Assembly: GCA_024663395.1 (NCBI GenBank)
Contig: JANFAH010000035.1
Location: 62,001 to 126,000 of the forward strand
Length of the DNA stretch: 64,000 nucleotides
Direction of reading: 5' to 3'
From: Pisolithus tinctorius
Taxonomy: Eukaryota > Basidiomycota > Agaricomycetes > Boletales > Pisolithaceae
The notes under the pieces are model-generated. The model made no database searches and was not told the DNA's origin. It saw only the letters and a list, made by a program, of their open reading frames with translations. A program made the translations under genes and the position numbers. This document shows, in pieces, positions 48,038 to 59,488 of the stretch. Positions within the stretch are counted from its first letter, which is position 1, and the number at the start of each line of letters is the position of its first letter.

Positions 48038-49415
48038 CTAATCCACCGGGGCTACTGCCATTTGATGTCGAATTATTCCAGAATGCACAACTCGTGCGGT
48101 CTTTCGCACACTAATGAAACGGACCACCTGCGCTTGAGATTGCAGAATTTCAACTGTAATACTGATCGACCCAAGCCGGGTCGTTTCTCGAGCCATGAGG
48201 CAAGGTGATTCAGAAACTTTGGGCCATCGCTGCCTCTCCAGGTGTTTCCAGTATAGAGACTCTGGGTGTCCCGAAAACAGCACCGGCGTCACAGTCGAGC
48301 CATCGGGAACCAAAATGACAGACAGCAGAGAATACTGAGCAGATAACCCCCGCCTCCGATTTATTCCAATTGATCCAGTCACAAAACGCCGAGCGGCCGA
48401 TATCACTGAATCTGGAGTCAGAGCTGGCAAAGATATCGATATCGTCTGGGGAATCAACCCACTCGCTTGGGCAACACTCCAGGCGACCCTGGGAGCCACG
48501 ATTGCTTACATTAGCACGTGGGATGGGTCACATTGCACACACACTTCTTCAGCAGCGGAAGATGGGTGCTGTCGGGGAGTAGGTCAAAGGAGTTAGTATC
48601 AATATCACCAGCAAGAGAGAGACCAAACAGTTGAGTTAGGCAAGAAGTATGTTTAAAACAATCCAGGAAGCCAAGTTTGACCTTCGTCGTACAAGTCACC
48701 AAAATCCAAATCCGACGCTCAGGGTAAAAGGTACCAGGAAGTCTGTTGATTCGATGAAGGCACCGTGGAGTTGCAGATACTCTTGGCGAGAACAGTCTTC
48801 GCTTGAAACAATACGAGGGTGCCAGGTTCTAATTAGTCCAACAGAGAATTGAGGGTATAAGAAATGGTGACGCGTGTGAGCAGAGGGAATGTCAAATCAG
48901 AAAGCCTAATGAAAGCGAGGTCTTCCCATCCTCAAAGGCAAAACTGCGCCAGCAATGAGCGTGGGCGGATATGATATCGAGCAACCCAAAGAATTGTGTC
49001 GTATTTGCAAAGCCACGGTCCGGAGGAAGTTGAACTCCTACGCAAATGCGTTTTCACCAACGCCTCACTCGTCACCCCTGGCCGGTTTGACCTCTATCGT
49101 AAACCACAGGGTTGGCAAGTCCAGTACCAGGGTTCTCCAAGGACGAGAAACGACTGCCAAACATTTCTTGTAGTCGAGTTGCACGGTGGGTGGCCTTGGA
49201 AAATCTGCTGGGTGGACCACAAGCTCAAAGACTCGTAGAAGTAATTCATTGGGAAAGCGTTTGATGGGTAATGTGGGCAATCGTTTGATGAGTTTCTCGA
49301 CCTTGGCTCTCTGAGCTCGAGCGGCAACTCGGACGCTGCACAGCTGTTCTAGGAGTTTCTGTTCTTGCTTTTCAAGCGCAACCAGTACTACTCGGGCTGC
49401 CGCGAGTTTGTTCAT
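48038..49415 (-). pseudogene. Decayed F-box protein gene
   Basis: The 5' part (49415-49065) encodes a helix (VVLVALEKQEQKLLEQL) followed by an F-box-like segment: RFPNELLLRVFELVV, LAVVSRPWRTLVLDLPTLWF, as in the many agaricomycete F-box proteins. The frame then meets TGA after PARGDE; skipping four bases (TGAG) restores recognisable sequence (LVKTHLRRSSTSSGPWLCKY), which again runs into stops. Further 3' segments resemble LRR-like F-box C-termini (FIRLSDLTFPLLTRVTISYT near 48870; LPLLKKCVCNVTHPT near 48540) in several phases, ending in a frame at 48499-48038. Several frameshifts and stops over 1.4 kb make a pseudogene the simplest reading. Confidence 0.6.
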
Positions 49416-49791
49416 AGTTGAATCCTGTGAGTCTCATTACATTGACTTGGTTGAACGTGTCAAGATATTTATAAATACTTACGCCGCGTAGCACCAAATG
49501 AGCATAATAGTTCGCCGTCACCAACCTTGGACAGGCTAAGTCAGTTTATTCCGGAAAATTCGCAAGTCGCGAGTGATTATTACGAAGTCGGTGTCTGCTG
49601 CGGGAATTGTCCCCACGCGCTGGAACTACGGTATCCAAAAAGTGGCAAATCTAATTAGAGTCTTGGGATATCCAATCGACCTATATACACATACTACATA
49701 ATGTTCGAAATAGGAACGTGGTATTATCGAGCTATATGATAGCAAGGGGTGTTACATATCCCCTCGGCACTGACGAGGTCCCACCTCGTGT
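49416..49791. other. Intergenic between F-box pseudogene and C2H2 gene
   Basis: 376 bp with no supported gene. Confidence 0.35.
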
Positions 49792-50139
49792 TCAGTGCTC
49801 CTTCTTGCGGTGGTTGTGCAAGCTGGTCTTGCGCGAAAAAGTCTGCCCGCAGTCGGGGCATTCGTACCTCAACTCCAGATGTACCTCGAGTACGTGTCGC
49901 ACCACGCATTCTGTATTCATCTGGTCGGTACAACCTACCCAGCAGCAAGACATTCTTGCATTACCACCTCCTCTAACACCATGTGCCCTCAAGTGGGCAG
50001 AAAACTCATTCGGGAAGAGCACAGAGTTGCAAGGCTCTCCACAGACTATCCAACCACAAGTGTGAGGCTGTTGGTCACGAGGAACAGCAGCGTAATTGAG
50101 CAACGCCTGCTCGTCCTGAGAAGAATCAGCATGATGCTT
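49792..50139 (-). CDS. Small C2H2 zinc-finger protein, 3' exon
   Basis: The frame open from about 50139 to the TGA at 49792 encodes three C2H2-like modules: HTCGWIVCGEPCNS...H-x3-H, CCWVGCTDQMNTECVVRHVL followed by E-V-H, and YECPDCGQTFSRKTSLHNHR then KKEH. This layout is frequent in agaricomycete zinc-finger proteins. No in-frame ATG lies between the fingers and an upstream stop (AGG TGA near 50160), so the start must be in an upstream exon that I could not fix; a possible acceptor precedes KKHHADSSQDEQ. Predicted nuclear DNA-binding protein, target unknown. Confidence 0.55.
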   Translation of the reverse strand, partial: KHHADSSQDEQALLNYAAVPRDQQPHTCGWIVCGEPCNSVLFPNEFSAHLRAHGVRGGGNARMSCCWVGCTDQMNTECVVRHVLEVHLELRYECPDCGQTFSRKTSLHNHRKKEH

Positions 50140-51355
50140 CTTGAGATTGCATGGAGATCACCTCGGAAGACCAATCATCGTTGTATGTGTCAGTGGCCTG
50201 ATAGTAAGACATGTTTGATGAGTTGTGAAACCGAAATTGTTGGCACACCAGGACTACTGCCTTCAACCATATATACGTTCAAGTTCTGGTCGACATGGGT
50301 CGATAGGAATTTGGTCACAACAATGTACAAGTTCTTGCCAGTGGTCAGAGTCTCCATGACATCCTGTCGTTGGCAGAGGAGACCATTTGAACTGCTGTGG
50401 AAAATGAATAGGCCCTGTAGTTAGTTTGCAAGGATCCCGAAGTTTGGGAGCCTGACGTTACGCCACAAAGGGCCGGGATGTTCACAACAGAGACAAAACC
50501 ATCTGGCGCCCGCTGTGAAACATCCAGTACAGGATCTCACATAGCCGTGCTGCAGACGGAACCGGGTAATAATTCATCCGGAATATTGGTAGTCGGATGA
50601 CTTCCGCTGCCATGTGTGTGTTGGGGCTGCTGAGAGACGCCCTGGAGGTTTGATGCGCCGAATTTTTTGGGGATCAAATCGATGGCTCTGTAACCCATCA
50701 ACCATTGGCAGTTAGTGATGGATAAATGAAGGCATGGGTGAATCAAGATGTGTGAAGTACCACGTACCCAATGTGCAAAAACACAGCAAGCCCTGCAAAT
50801 GGCACAAGTGCACAGTCCGATCTCCACTGGTTGGTATTAGAGTACGCACGCACGCAGATAGGTGAGAACATTGGAAAACAGACGTAACGTCGAGTAATCA
50901 AAAACACCAGAAGACAGGGGAACGCATTTGCGACTGTTGAATATCATGCCGCCTGCAACATAAAAAAAGCCCACTAAGCGAAAAGCTGTTCCACCATGAA
51001 AACATGCACTCATAGGGCTAAGAGCTCTTGCTTGTATATGACGATGTCTGGGGTGCTCTGGAATAAAGACAGTGGCTTGACGGACAACAGGAATATAGGA
51101 GCCCATAGTCAAAGGAAGCTAAGGTAGATCCGATTGCACCAACGTGGACGGAGACAAAGGGACGAACCAGCCACCATGCAGCAACCGTCACGGCTGCAAA
51201 TGTTCCTTGTTGCCGTGAACACAAAATAAATATCTGTACTGAGTTCTGGGACCCACCAAGGCACAAGATTCATAATCGGAGCCCCGCGCCACCCACACAG
51301 CAGATCGCAGTTGCACACGTTACACCGATTCACCTAAGATATCTTTCAGCGGTGT
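50140..51355. other. Gene-poor region, possible 5' exons of the C2H2 gene
   Basis: 1.2 kb with overlapping short frames on both strands and no domain content. The left portion may include the missing 5' exon of the C2H2 gene. Confidence 0.3.
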
Positions 51356-53202
51356 TCACTCCAACTCGACCACGAGACCAGTTTTGCTGTGCATGGAACC
51401 TTTCCTCACGAGGTAACCCCAAGCGATATTCGTCCCGGTCGGAGAACCCACGAATTGGTTCCATGTCATTAGCATGGTCGGAGATAACTTCATCGAACAA
51501 AACAGAAACCTCGTGAGCGTGACTGTACTTCGGGTCTTGTCAATCCAACACCTCACCCATTGGCTCTTCATTCTCATTCTCGATAAATCGAAGGTACCGC
51601 TAGGAGGGTATACGGTGTTTGCGTGCTCCGATGTAGGGTCTAGTTGGCCAGAAGGGAAGGCCGAGTTCTGCGGCCATGCGTATTGGGTCGGAACGCTTTG
51701 AGCACCGAAGTCGGCATGCGGAACGAGTCCCTGTGGTCTTTGAGGCTGACTCGTCCTTTGTGTCGCTCCTGCCGCCGAGCGCTGACTGCACTGCTCCGGT
51801 TAGCGTGAAGTGGGGTGATGAGATTTGATGGCTAGGCGAGCGCCGACGCCATGATTGACGGTTAACCTGGCACCAATCCAACACTAAGCTAAGTAGACAT
51901 CGTTAAAGCTAAGACCAGCTTTGAACTCGAAGGAATGAGAAGATTGGCTCTCTCAGGGGACTCGAGAACTCGGAAATTCTGAAAGGAAGAAAGTCAACTT
52001 GTTGTCGTTGAATCCAAATCCGCACCTTGCGTCACGAGTCCATTATCCGCCCCCTTCCGCCTGGCTTCTTCCCTTGAGTCCTCACCATACGCCCTCACGA
52101 GTACTTGCGGCTGGTACATACCTACGGAGCCTAGGGCACGCCCCTGCGTAGAGAACGTGTAAACAGTGTTGTCCATCTGAATATTTCGTACTAAATGTCC
52201 TGTCTTCAGCGGATGGAGGAAGGAGAGCCCTTCGAGGGTGTGTAATGTTCCTACAGGTTACGCTTGGCCTTCTACGTACCTCGTTGAGCTGGCGTGTCCA
52301 ACATGCCTGCCGGAGAGCGCACTTCACATGTTGGCTTCCGGTCGTCGGGCGATCATCGGCCACGCCTTCTGACAATAGCAAGGCAAACAAGGCTGGCATA
52401 CTCATTGCGTGTTTAATCGTCTAATTGAACACGTACTCAGGATTCCATCGTCCCACGTACACCCCAGCTTCAGGCATCCCTTTCTGTGTATTACACGGAT
52501 GCGATAGTGTCGTTACACGCGAGCTCCACGTACTGAATCGATCGAGTTGCTTTTTCACTTTCCGCTAATGAAGAACCGAGAATGATCCAATCGTCACCAA
52601 CGTCCAGCCAGACAACTCGACGGCACCTCGGACAAGTGCAAATCCTCGTGAGTCGTGACACCTGCATACTAGCAGCCAACGCTGACACCGGCATATGTAA
52701 CTCTGCGTATGTTTGGGACATATTCTTCGCTTTGTTGTCCGACAGACGGACCCGCTTATGTATCACGCACATCACATACTCCTAAACCCGCAAAGAATAC
52801 TGACCAACATTGGCTTGGACTATCAGGTAGGACTGGAGACGGGTGCCTCGTCCAGCCTTTCCGTCCGGTGACCCTGGTCCGACTTCGGTTCATTTGTGGC
52901 GAAGAGCAAAACACCGTTGGATTCCTCATTACCACCACAAAATGGAGCAAGTATGTTCGTACGTCCAGTGCCTTAATCCTCAAAGCTTCATCTTCCCCAT
53001 CACCTGCTTTCCAACGAGGCGTCCTTAAGTACCCCAAGCTTTCTCGGTGTAAAATCTTCAGAATACCGCGGTCAAGTTTTTGATGTACCGGTACCTCCCT
53101 CTCCCACTTTGCCCTCGCAGCATCAATAGGGAATTCTATGCATGCATCGCCATCTGTTTCTGCCTCCTTGTGGGCGGTCCTCTTAGCACCCGCGGGATCC
53201 AT
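51356..53202 (-). CDS. Doubtful multi-exon locus, F-box/WD-like fragments
   Basis: Several minus-strand frames in series have protein-like content: 53202-52756 (LDRGILKILHRESLGYLRTP, LDVRTYLLHFVVVMRNPTVF), 52775-52491 (TRICTCPRCRRVVWLDVGDD, SLAESEKATRSIQYVEL), a stretch at 52240-51994 (THLEGLS-type LEGLSFLHPLKTGHLVRNIQ, MDNTVYTFSTQGRALGSVGM) and 51577-51356 (MKLSPTMLMTWNQFVGSPTG). They are in order and separated by intron-sized gaps, reminiscent of long agaricomycete F-box or WD-repeat proteins. I could not find a complete set of splice sites, so it may be a decayed gene. The family assignment is weak. Confidence 0.3.
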
Positions 53203-54040
53203 ATCAACATGGATGAATTTACGCTAGCCCTTCAAGTGGTGCTTCTCCAACTGGTCTTCGTTAGTTGCTGGTGATGACGAACCCCCTCATTGATCAGCTG
53301 TACGGACCGTCGCATCTGCATGTGCCCCGTCTCCTATGCCCTATCTTCCAAAGCCTGACGAATGCCATTCCCTTCATCAGTACCACGTGTAGACGGTCTG
53401 TCGTCAATTAGGGTTAGGCTAACCCGAAGACAAATAGCCAATTCCACCTGTCACAAACGTCCAGCAAATCTTCATACTGAGGTGGTCTCTTTAGTTTCCA
53501 GATCCTCTTCAGCGCTGAGGTTATCGCTCGCTGTTGACGCTGCGAGGAGGTTGCAATCGCATTTCAGGTTTTGGTAGAGTAACCTCAACAAGGGATCCAC
53601 GAGGCATTACTGTTAAGTAGTGTTTCCTACCCCCGTCCCCGCGTGTGACGTTGATCGTCCCGATTAGGAGAGATATTTGCCATGATATGCTCGGATTACT
53701 TACCGGGACAAAAAGACCTCAAACAGTAGCAATGTGGTTTCTTAGACATGCTGGCTTCGGGAAGCGCAACACGCGCGGCATTGAATTTTAGCAGCTACTT
53801 TACACGTTGCATGAGTAGCAAAAGCATAATGTAAAACAGGCCTGTCTACGCGAAATAATAAAAATATGAAAGCAAAACAAGAAGCGGTGCTGGCAGAATA
53901 CATAGCCTATGCATCGAATCTGCACGTACTACATAACAAATAAACAAGTGAAGGAAGGGGGTACTTGCGTATACGAACTGACACGCCGAGATAAAGGAGA
54001 CACCAATTCACTGCACGATACCTTGGAGACGAAGGGAGAA
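53203..54040. other. Intergenic; contains TTAGGGTTAGG at 53408
   Basis: 840 bp without a supported gene. It contains TTAGGGTTAGGCTAACCC at about 53408-53425, a telomere-like motif whose last part forms an inverted repeat (GGGTTAG/CTAACCC). Confidence 0.4.
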
Positions 54041-55650
54041 TCACGCATTCATAACCTGCAGAATTGGATCATTGAAAACTTGCAGCCGGAACGAAAAAAA
54101 GAAGGTTTCACTCACCCTCAAAACACGAGGCTCTTGAGCGTAGTCGGTATCGTCCTGGAGGCTCAAGCGATTCTCCGCGGGAATGGCAGGTTGGCCACCC
54201 TCGTGGGATTGATCTTCGTTCTCAGCAGCATAGTACTCGTTCGCAGGGGGTGGAGGTGCCGACATCCGGTGTTGATTAGAGAGGGGGGGGCTCGGGGACT
54301 GTGGAGGATACGGCGCCGGGACGTAGACACCATACGGGTCAGACGCGTTGGCTAGCACGCGAGAATTGCTGCGTTGAGGGGGGTTGTACCCTGGCTGAAG
54401 CGGAGAGGGATGGCCACCCTCACTGGAAGTTGCATATCCATGGGAACGACCACTCCGGTGGGTATTCTGGGTATATTCGGAGGGCCTACGATTGACGAAT
54501 GCACCGGTGCCATTATTGGCTACGGCAGCTGCACCAGTACCAGCTAGGCCAGCGGCCTCGAGGATATCTTGAGTGGCTGTACTACGTGGGTACCGGACGT
54601 TGGCCACGGGGTCATTTAAGTCTTGAGGGTTGGGGCCGGCAAAGGCATGATAAGGCGCACGACGACTCGGTTCGCGAGCTAGGTTTCCAGCACCGACGCC
54701 AGCAATGCCCGGTGTACCAACCTCACTCTCTTTCCTGCTTCTGGATCTCTGGAAGGCAGCAGCTCCTCCACTCGCAGCATTCGGGGCGGCTGCGTAAGGA
54801 TCAAACTGGGACATCTCCGTCATTCCGAACGATTCGACAGGGCGCATGGGAGGCTGTCCGAAGGTGCCATGGCTGTTGTCTGAGTATCCGTAGCCGCCAC
54901 CGCTGGGGTCGGAATAATCATCGAACGGGAAGCGAGTTGTCGCCGCAGCATCGGCAGCTGCAGCTGCGATCTCTTTATCGAATTTGATGGCACGCCGCCG
55001 ACGTATAGCGGTAGTCACGATGAGGATGAGGAGTGCCAAACCAATGAGACCAACAACGGTAAATACGCCAACGACAGCACCAGTATTGTTCCAGAACCTG
55101 TAATCGAGAAATTAGCGGATAGAGCATCCAACCGTAAGGACACTTACGAGGTTGATCCAGAGGAATTGGAGCTGGACGATGTAGGTGTAGTCGTGGATGT
55201 AACGACAACTGTGAATACGCTTCCGCCGGAGGTAGTCTCGACCTGAGTGGTGGCAGTGACCGGGATTACGATCGTCGACGTGGACTGCGAAGAGGATGCA
55301 GCAGTCGTTGACGTTGTAGTACCGGTAGAAGTGATGGATGAAGTGGCACCATTGGAGATAGAGGAAGTCGCTGTCGTCAGCGAAGAAGACGCACTCTGAG
55401 AAGCTGACGTGAGCGAACTGGTGGTTGGAGCTGCTGAAGTGGTTGCGGCAACCGAAGTGGTGGAAGGCCTGATAACGATGTCAATATCGCAATAGCACAC
55501 CTATCTGGTTTGAAGCCCATACCCGGCAGCAGGAGCGGAAGTGGAAGGTGACAGATCTGTGAGTTGTTGTGAGTTCCAGCGCTCTATCACATCAAGCCAC
55601 ACATGTGAACATGCCAAGACTGACTTGAGGTTGGAAGGGACATCTCTGGG
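54041..55650 (-). CDS. Single-pass membrane protein with Ser/Thr-rich ectodomain
   Basis: Three exons are secure: 55468-55148, 55097-54116 and 54055-54041. The first encodes a Ser/Thr-rich extracellular region of about 107 residues (many TTSS, ASSS, TSST runs, heavily O-glycosylated in such proteins). The next begins with the membrane segment GAVVGVFTVVGLIGLALLIL followed by the stop-transfer RRRRAIKFDKE, then a disordered cytosolic tail rich in Gly, Pro, Tyr and Ser. The last exon is only five codons (VMNA and stop), fitting the conserved ending RVL-R-V. Layout resembles Mid2/Wsc-type cell-wall sensors, though no WSC or Cys-rich head is visible. The 5' end is unclear: an open frame up to about 55650 lacks an obvious ATG and signal peptide, so at least one more exon is expected. 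Confidence 0.7.
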
Positions 55651-56946
55651 TGGAATCAAAGGAGTGACGGGTATTCGGTGACAAAAACGCTAAATGCTCT
55701 GCACCGCGTTCAGGACGTCAGTCTAGTGGACGACGACGACGGTCGGACGAACAGATGGCTTTTATTTAAGTTGGGAGGGTATAGAACGCCGCCATCGGAC
55801 CAAAAAGTTTTCCCCATCTCACCGTGTTATGTAAGCACGGGGTATTTCCCTTCCCTCGCAGGGTTGGGCTTCGTTCGAGCGTGTACACCTCGCGGAATGA
55901 ACTGCTGACTACGTACGGCCAGCGTGGCACGGGGAGATTCCAGTTGTACAAAAGAAGCCACCCTCAATCGTGTTTTCATGTTTTCCGTCATGGTGATGTT
56001 TCTCCGACTGGCTCGTTCTCTCGCTGGCGTGTCCGTCCCCTTCGCTAGCTGAGATTCTAACGCAGTGCAGCAGTTGTACTGAGCGTCATGACATCGACAC
56101 GTCCGCGTACAAAGCTGATACCATAGTTTTGTCCGCCCTGGCGAAACAAGGAAATCCCTCGACTCCGTCTGGCCAGGACCATCTTATGGTAAGCGAAATA
56201 ATTCTTGCGTGTCTTGTGAACCGAACTGAAAGTCGGGTGTGAATTCGCCCAGATATTTAGTCAGTCAGGCTGTAGGATGCCTTGTGCGTCGGCATATCCC
56301 TTTTCAGGATCGTTGTGGACTATGCCTTCGAATCTTTGAGAGGTCAAGGTACATGTAGCCTGCCTCGAGAGTACTGGTCGTGCATCTCACTGCAGAGGTC
56401 CCGCGAGCGTGTTATCGAAACATTCACTTGTACTCGACCTGCGTAAGGTGCTTGCCCGCTCCCTGCCCTAACATTTTTGAAGAAGCAAAGTAAACTCACA
56501 ACGGTCTTGCAAGGCCGAGGGAGCAGCGGCCAAGAGAGCTTTCCAACCCGTACGATGCCTCGGAGACTTGGTGTGTTTACGGTATATTGTACATATACAC
56601 ATGTACGCGTAGTAACGTCAATAATAGCGGAACAAGTATAAAAGAGAATCCTAACGAGCTAGTGCGCATCCAACTTTTATGTAACGTAGGTAGCCCAAAC
56701 CGAAAACACAAAAGCGTGTATGTATTTATCGGTGAAAAGCTAGAGTTCATTTTGTACTTAGATAACGAAAGGGACGGAACGGATATCTTTGAGCACGCGA
56801 ACGAGGGTGAGGAAAGGAAAAAAAAAAAAAAAAAAGTCACCGATCCTGTAACCCAAAGAATAAAACAACACATTAAGACATGCATACCGTTAACGTCCGA
56901 GTGGAAACAAAACGTCCGATATCGCGAAACCAAAACACCGCCTCAG
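55651..56946. other. 1.3-kb interval, no gene seen
   Basis: The interval lies between the membrane-protein 5' region and the 3' end of the C2H2 factor. It includes a run of about eighteen A (56818-56835) within the 3' flank of the C2H2 gene. The minus frame 56577-56933 spans this homopolymer and is probably spurious. Confidence 0.35.
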
Positions 56947-59267
56947 TCAAGCCTTCATTCCAACTGCCGCTGAGGAATATGCATTCGTGACTGTAGGTGA
57001 TCCTCGCGTCTCCCGTTCGCGTTCGCGGTGCTGCTCCCGTTCACGCTGTTGTTGCTCATGTCCCCCTCCGAACTGTTGATGGTGGTACGACTGTTGGGCC
57101 GACCCGACGTACTCCCTGAACTGTGGTTTGAACCCGTACTGATACTCCGGGTCTCCTCGCCTCGATAACGGGGATGAGCTCCATGCGGGTGGTGGAGACG
57201 GTGTAGCTGCTGCTGCGGTGGCTGGAAATAGCCCTGTTGTACCGCCGGGTGAAGGCGAGGCACTGAACTCCCTCCGAACGCTTGCAGATACCCCTCCCCC
57301 TCCTGTTGTTCCGCTTGGTCCAGCTCCACTCCCTCCTCCGGGGATGAACCCACCGAACCCGAAAGACGCCTGCCCACTGGTGGTAGAGGATGTTGCTGGT
57401 GATGTAGCTGCTGCAACTGCTGTCGTCTGAGTTCCTGCGCGTATAGTTGATGCTGCTGTTGCAGCCGCGCTTGGAGGTGTGGATGCAGGGGATGGTGCTG
57501 CTGCTGCTCCGACGACTGTGGAGGGTGTAGATGGAGATCGGTCGACGATTGCGAGGGCAGATGCGGAAGAGCACAATCCGGAGGATGTATTTGGCCTCGA
57601 AGCTCCTCCCCCTCCACCGATGGGTGGATTGCCATTCCCTGCTGACGGTAAAAATGGGCGAGCTCCTCCATCGACATGGACATCGGCGTCATTGCAGAGT
57701 TCCATGACGGTGAGTCGTCGAGACTGAGGGCGTGACTCGGAGCCATAGTCATAGTCAGTTGTTGTAGGTCCTGCAGATGAGGACGATGATCCTGGGAGTA
57801 TGGTGACGGGGAGTTCCCGACGTGATGTTGTTGCTGGTGGCGGAGATGAGTCATCATGGTCGAGTCCGGAGAAAGGTCGTTTTCTGAGGTTGGAGGAGGG
57901 TGTGGATTCGGAGAGTGGCGGAGGTTGGAAGGAAAATGGTGAGTCGTTGTAGGCAGCTGCTGTAGGTGATGCAGGTTCTGCCTCATATGAGGCTGTTGCT
58001 GCTGGGCCGAAGGGGACGTTGTTCCGGTAGTGGTAAGATCCGGATGTCGCGACTGCTGCTGCTGCTGCTGCCAATTCTGTGCTACGTCCATAGCTTGGAA
58101 GGGGAAGCTCTGAGTGTTGATGGGCCAATCCAGGTCCTCCAGGGTAAGCAGGTTTTGATGGGCCAAAGAAGGCTGCTGGAGCTGTGCCTGGGCGACCTGC
58201 GGTGTGAGGTCTTCTTGGGAATGAAGACGAGGGTAAGGGAGGTACGTGTTGTGTGGGTGTTGATGTTGTGGTTGGTGGGGGTTGTTGGGATGATAGATGG
58301 GGGATGGATGCGGAGACGACTGCTGCGAGTGGCGGGAGGGATCGAGAAGCGGATGATGGTTCGGTTGTTGATGATGTCGAGGTAGCGCCTGCAGTTGGTG
58401 GGCGGCTGGCATCGCGTGATGGGGGGACAGTGAAGCTGAAGGAGGTAGTGCCGGAGGAGATGGGGAGAAAGGACTGGTGCTGGTGGTAGAATGTGGAAGC
58501 AGAGGATGCGGGGGGGACACGAAAGGACTGGCTGGAGTCACGAAAGGAATGGTTGTTAGGAGGCCGCGGATGGGACGAAGTCCAACCGGCGTCCGTGCTC
58601 CAAGAGTCGGTATACATGAGAGTGTCGGTACCTTCGTATCCAGTGCTGGTACCGGGACGGTAGTGGAGCGGAGGGACAAAGTCTTCTTCCTCTTTGATAG
58701 GGTCGTGTTGGGAGATTGAGGCGGACGAAGAGGCGGCAGCAGAGGCGGAGGCTTGGTTGAGGGTCGTCTGGGAGCGTTTGCCTCTGTTCTGGCCGGCTTT
58801 GTTAGCGGCAGCCATGGAAGCGTGCAAAGAGGTGAGGTCTCGCATCATACGTTCGTTTTGATCCTGCTTATCGGCATGGACGGTCTGGGCGTGCTGGCGG
58901 AGATTGTCGAGACGGGAGAATTGTTTTGAGCAGTGGCAAGTAAAGGGGCGTTCGCCGGTGTGTTTCCTGAAGGAGAAGGAGAAATGAGGAAGGGTGATAG
59001 ACTCGGGGGTAGGCCCTACCTGATGTGCCTGGCAAGATGCTCGCTTCGGCTGAAGACCATTCGACAGTCGCCATAGCCTCTGCACTGGAAGGTCTTTGCC
59101 GGGGCAGGTCTGTAGCGTTTGTTGACGCCGACGGGGTTTGCAGTGGGAGGGACGAGAGGGGTGGCAACGAGGGCAGCAGCCATGGAGGAGGAGGAGGACT
59201 CGTCTTCGTCTGAGGGGTGGTCGTGCTGTTGCTGTTTGACTGGGGAGGCTGCTTTTGAGTCGTCCAT
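56947..59267 (-). CDS. C2H2 transcription factor, Msn2/Azf1-like finger pair
   Basis: Two exons (59267-59020, 58966-56947) give 755 residues. The finger pair spans residues 62-112: [20 protein letters not shown] then [20 protein letters not shown] and [11 protein letters not shown]. The second finger has CxC (CHC) in place of the usual Cx2C or Cx4C. The intron lies inside the first finger-linker junction (AG|G of Arg). The stretch [20 protein letters not shown] after the fingers is conserved in basidiomycete relatives. The rest is low-complexity: Ser, Pro, Gln, Ala and Gly runs with short ordered motifs ([12 protein letters not shown]). Family members act in stress response or development; S. 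commune C2H2 regulators of fruiting are comparable only in general architecture. Predicted nuclear DNA-binding regulator. Confidence 0.88.
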
Positions 59268-59488
59268 CTGGAAGAAGCGACGCGACCGTAAAAAAAGAGC
59301 AAACGGGCACTCGGGTTTTCTAATACGGGACGGGGGGGTGCCTGGATTCAACTCACCTCCCCCCTCCCTCAATTAAGGCACTCTCTGCGTCGGACTTTGG
59401 ATCCACCCGTTCGGTTCCCAGGCACAGTCCTCCCCCACTCACGGCACCGCATATCACATCACATAACATAACACAACATAACATAAGT
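59268..59488. promoter_or_regulatory. Upstream region of the C2H2 factor with an ACATA-type microsatellite
   Basis: The stretch 59453-59487 is an imperfect (ACATA/ACACA)n run, about 190 bp upstream of the ATG. A pyrimidine-rich tract (CACCTCCCCCCTCCCTC, near 59356) is nearer the start, as is common in fungal promoters. No factor-specific site identified. Confidence 0.4.

Noticed and set aside
56955..58679. 574-codon frame overlapping the C2H2 factor
   Set aside because: It lacks the finger exon and has pure Q/P/H low complexity; the other frame encodes the fingers and closes with exon 1.
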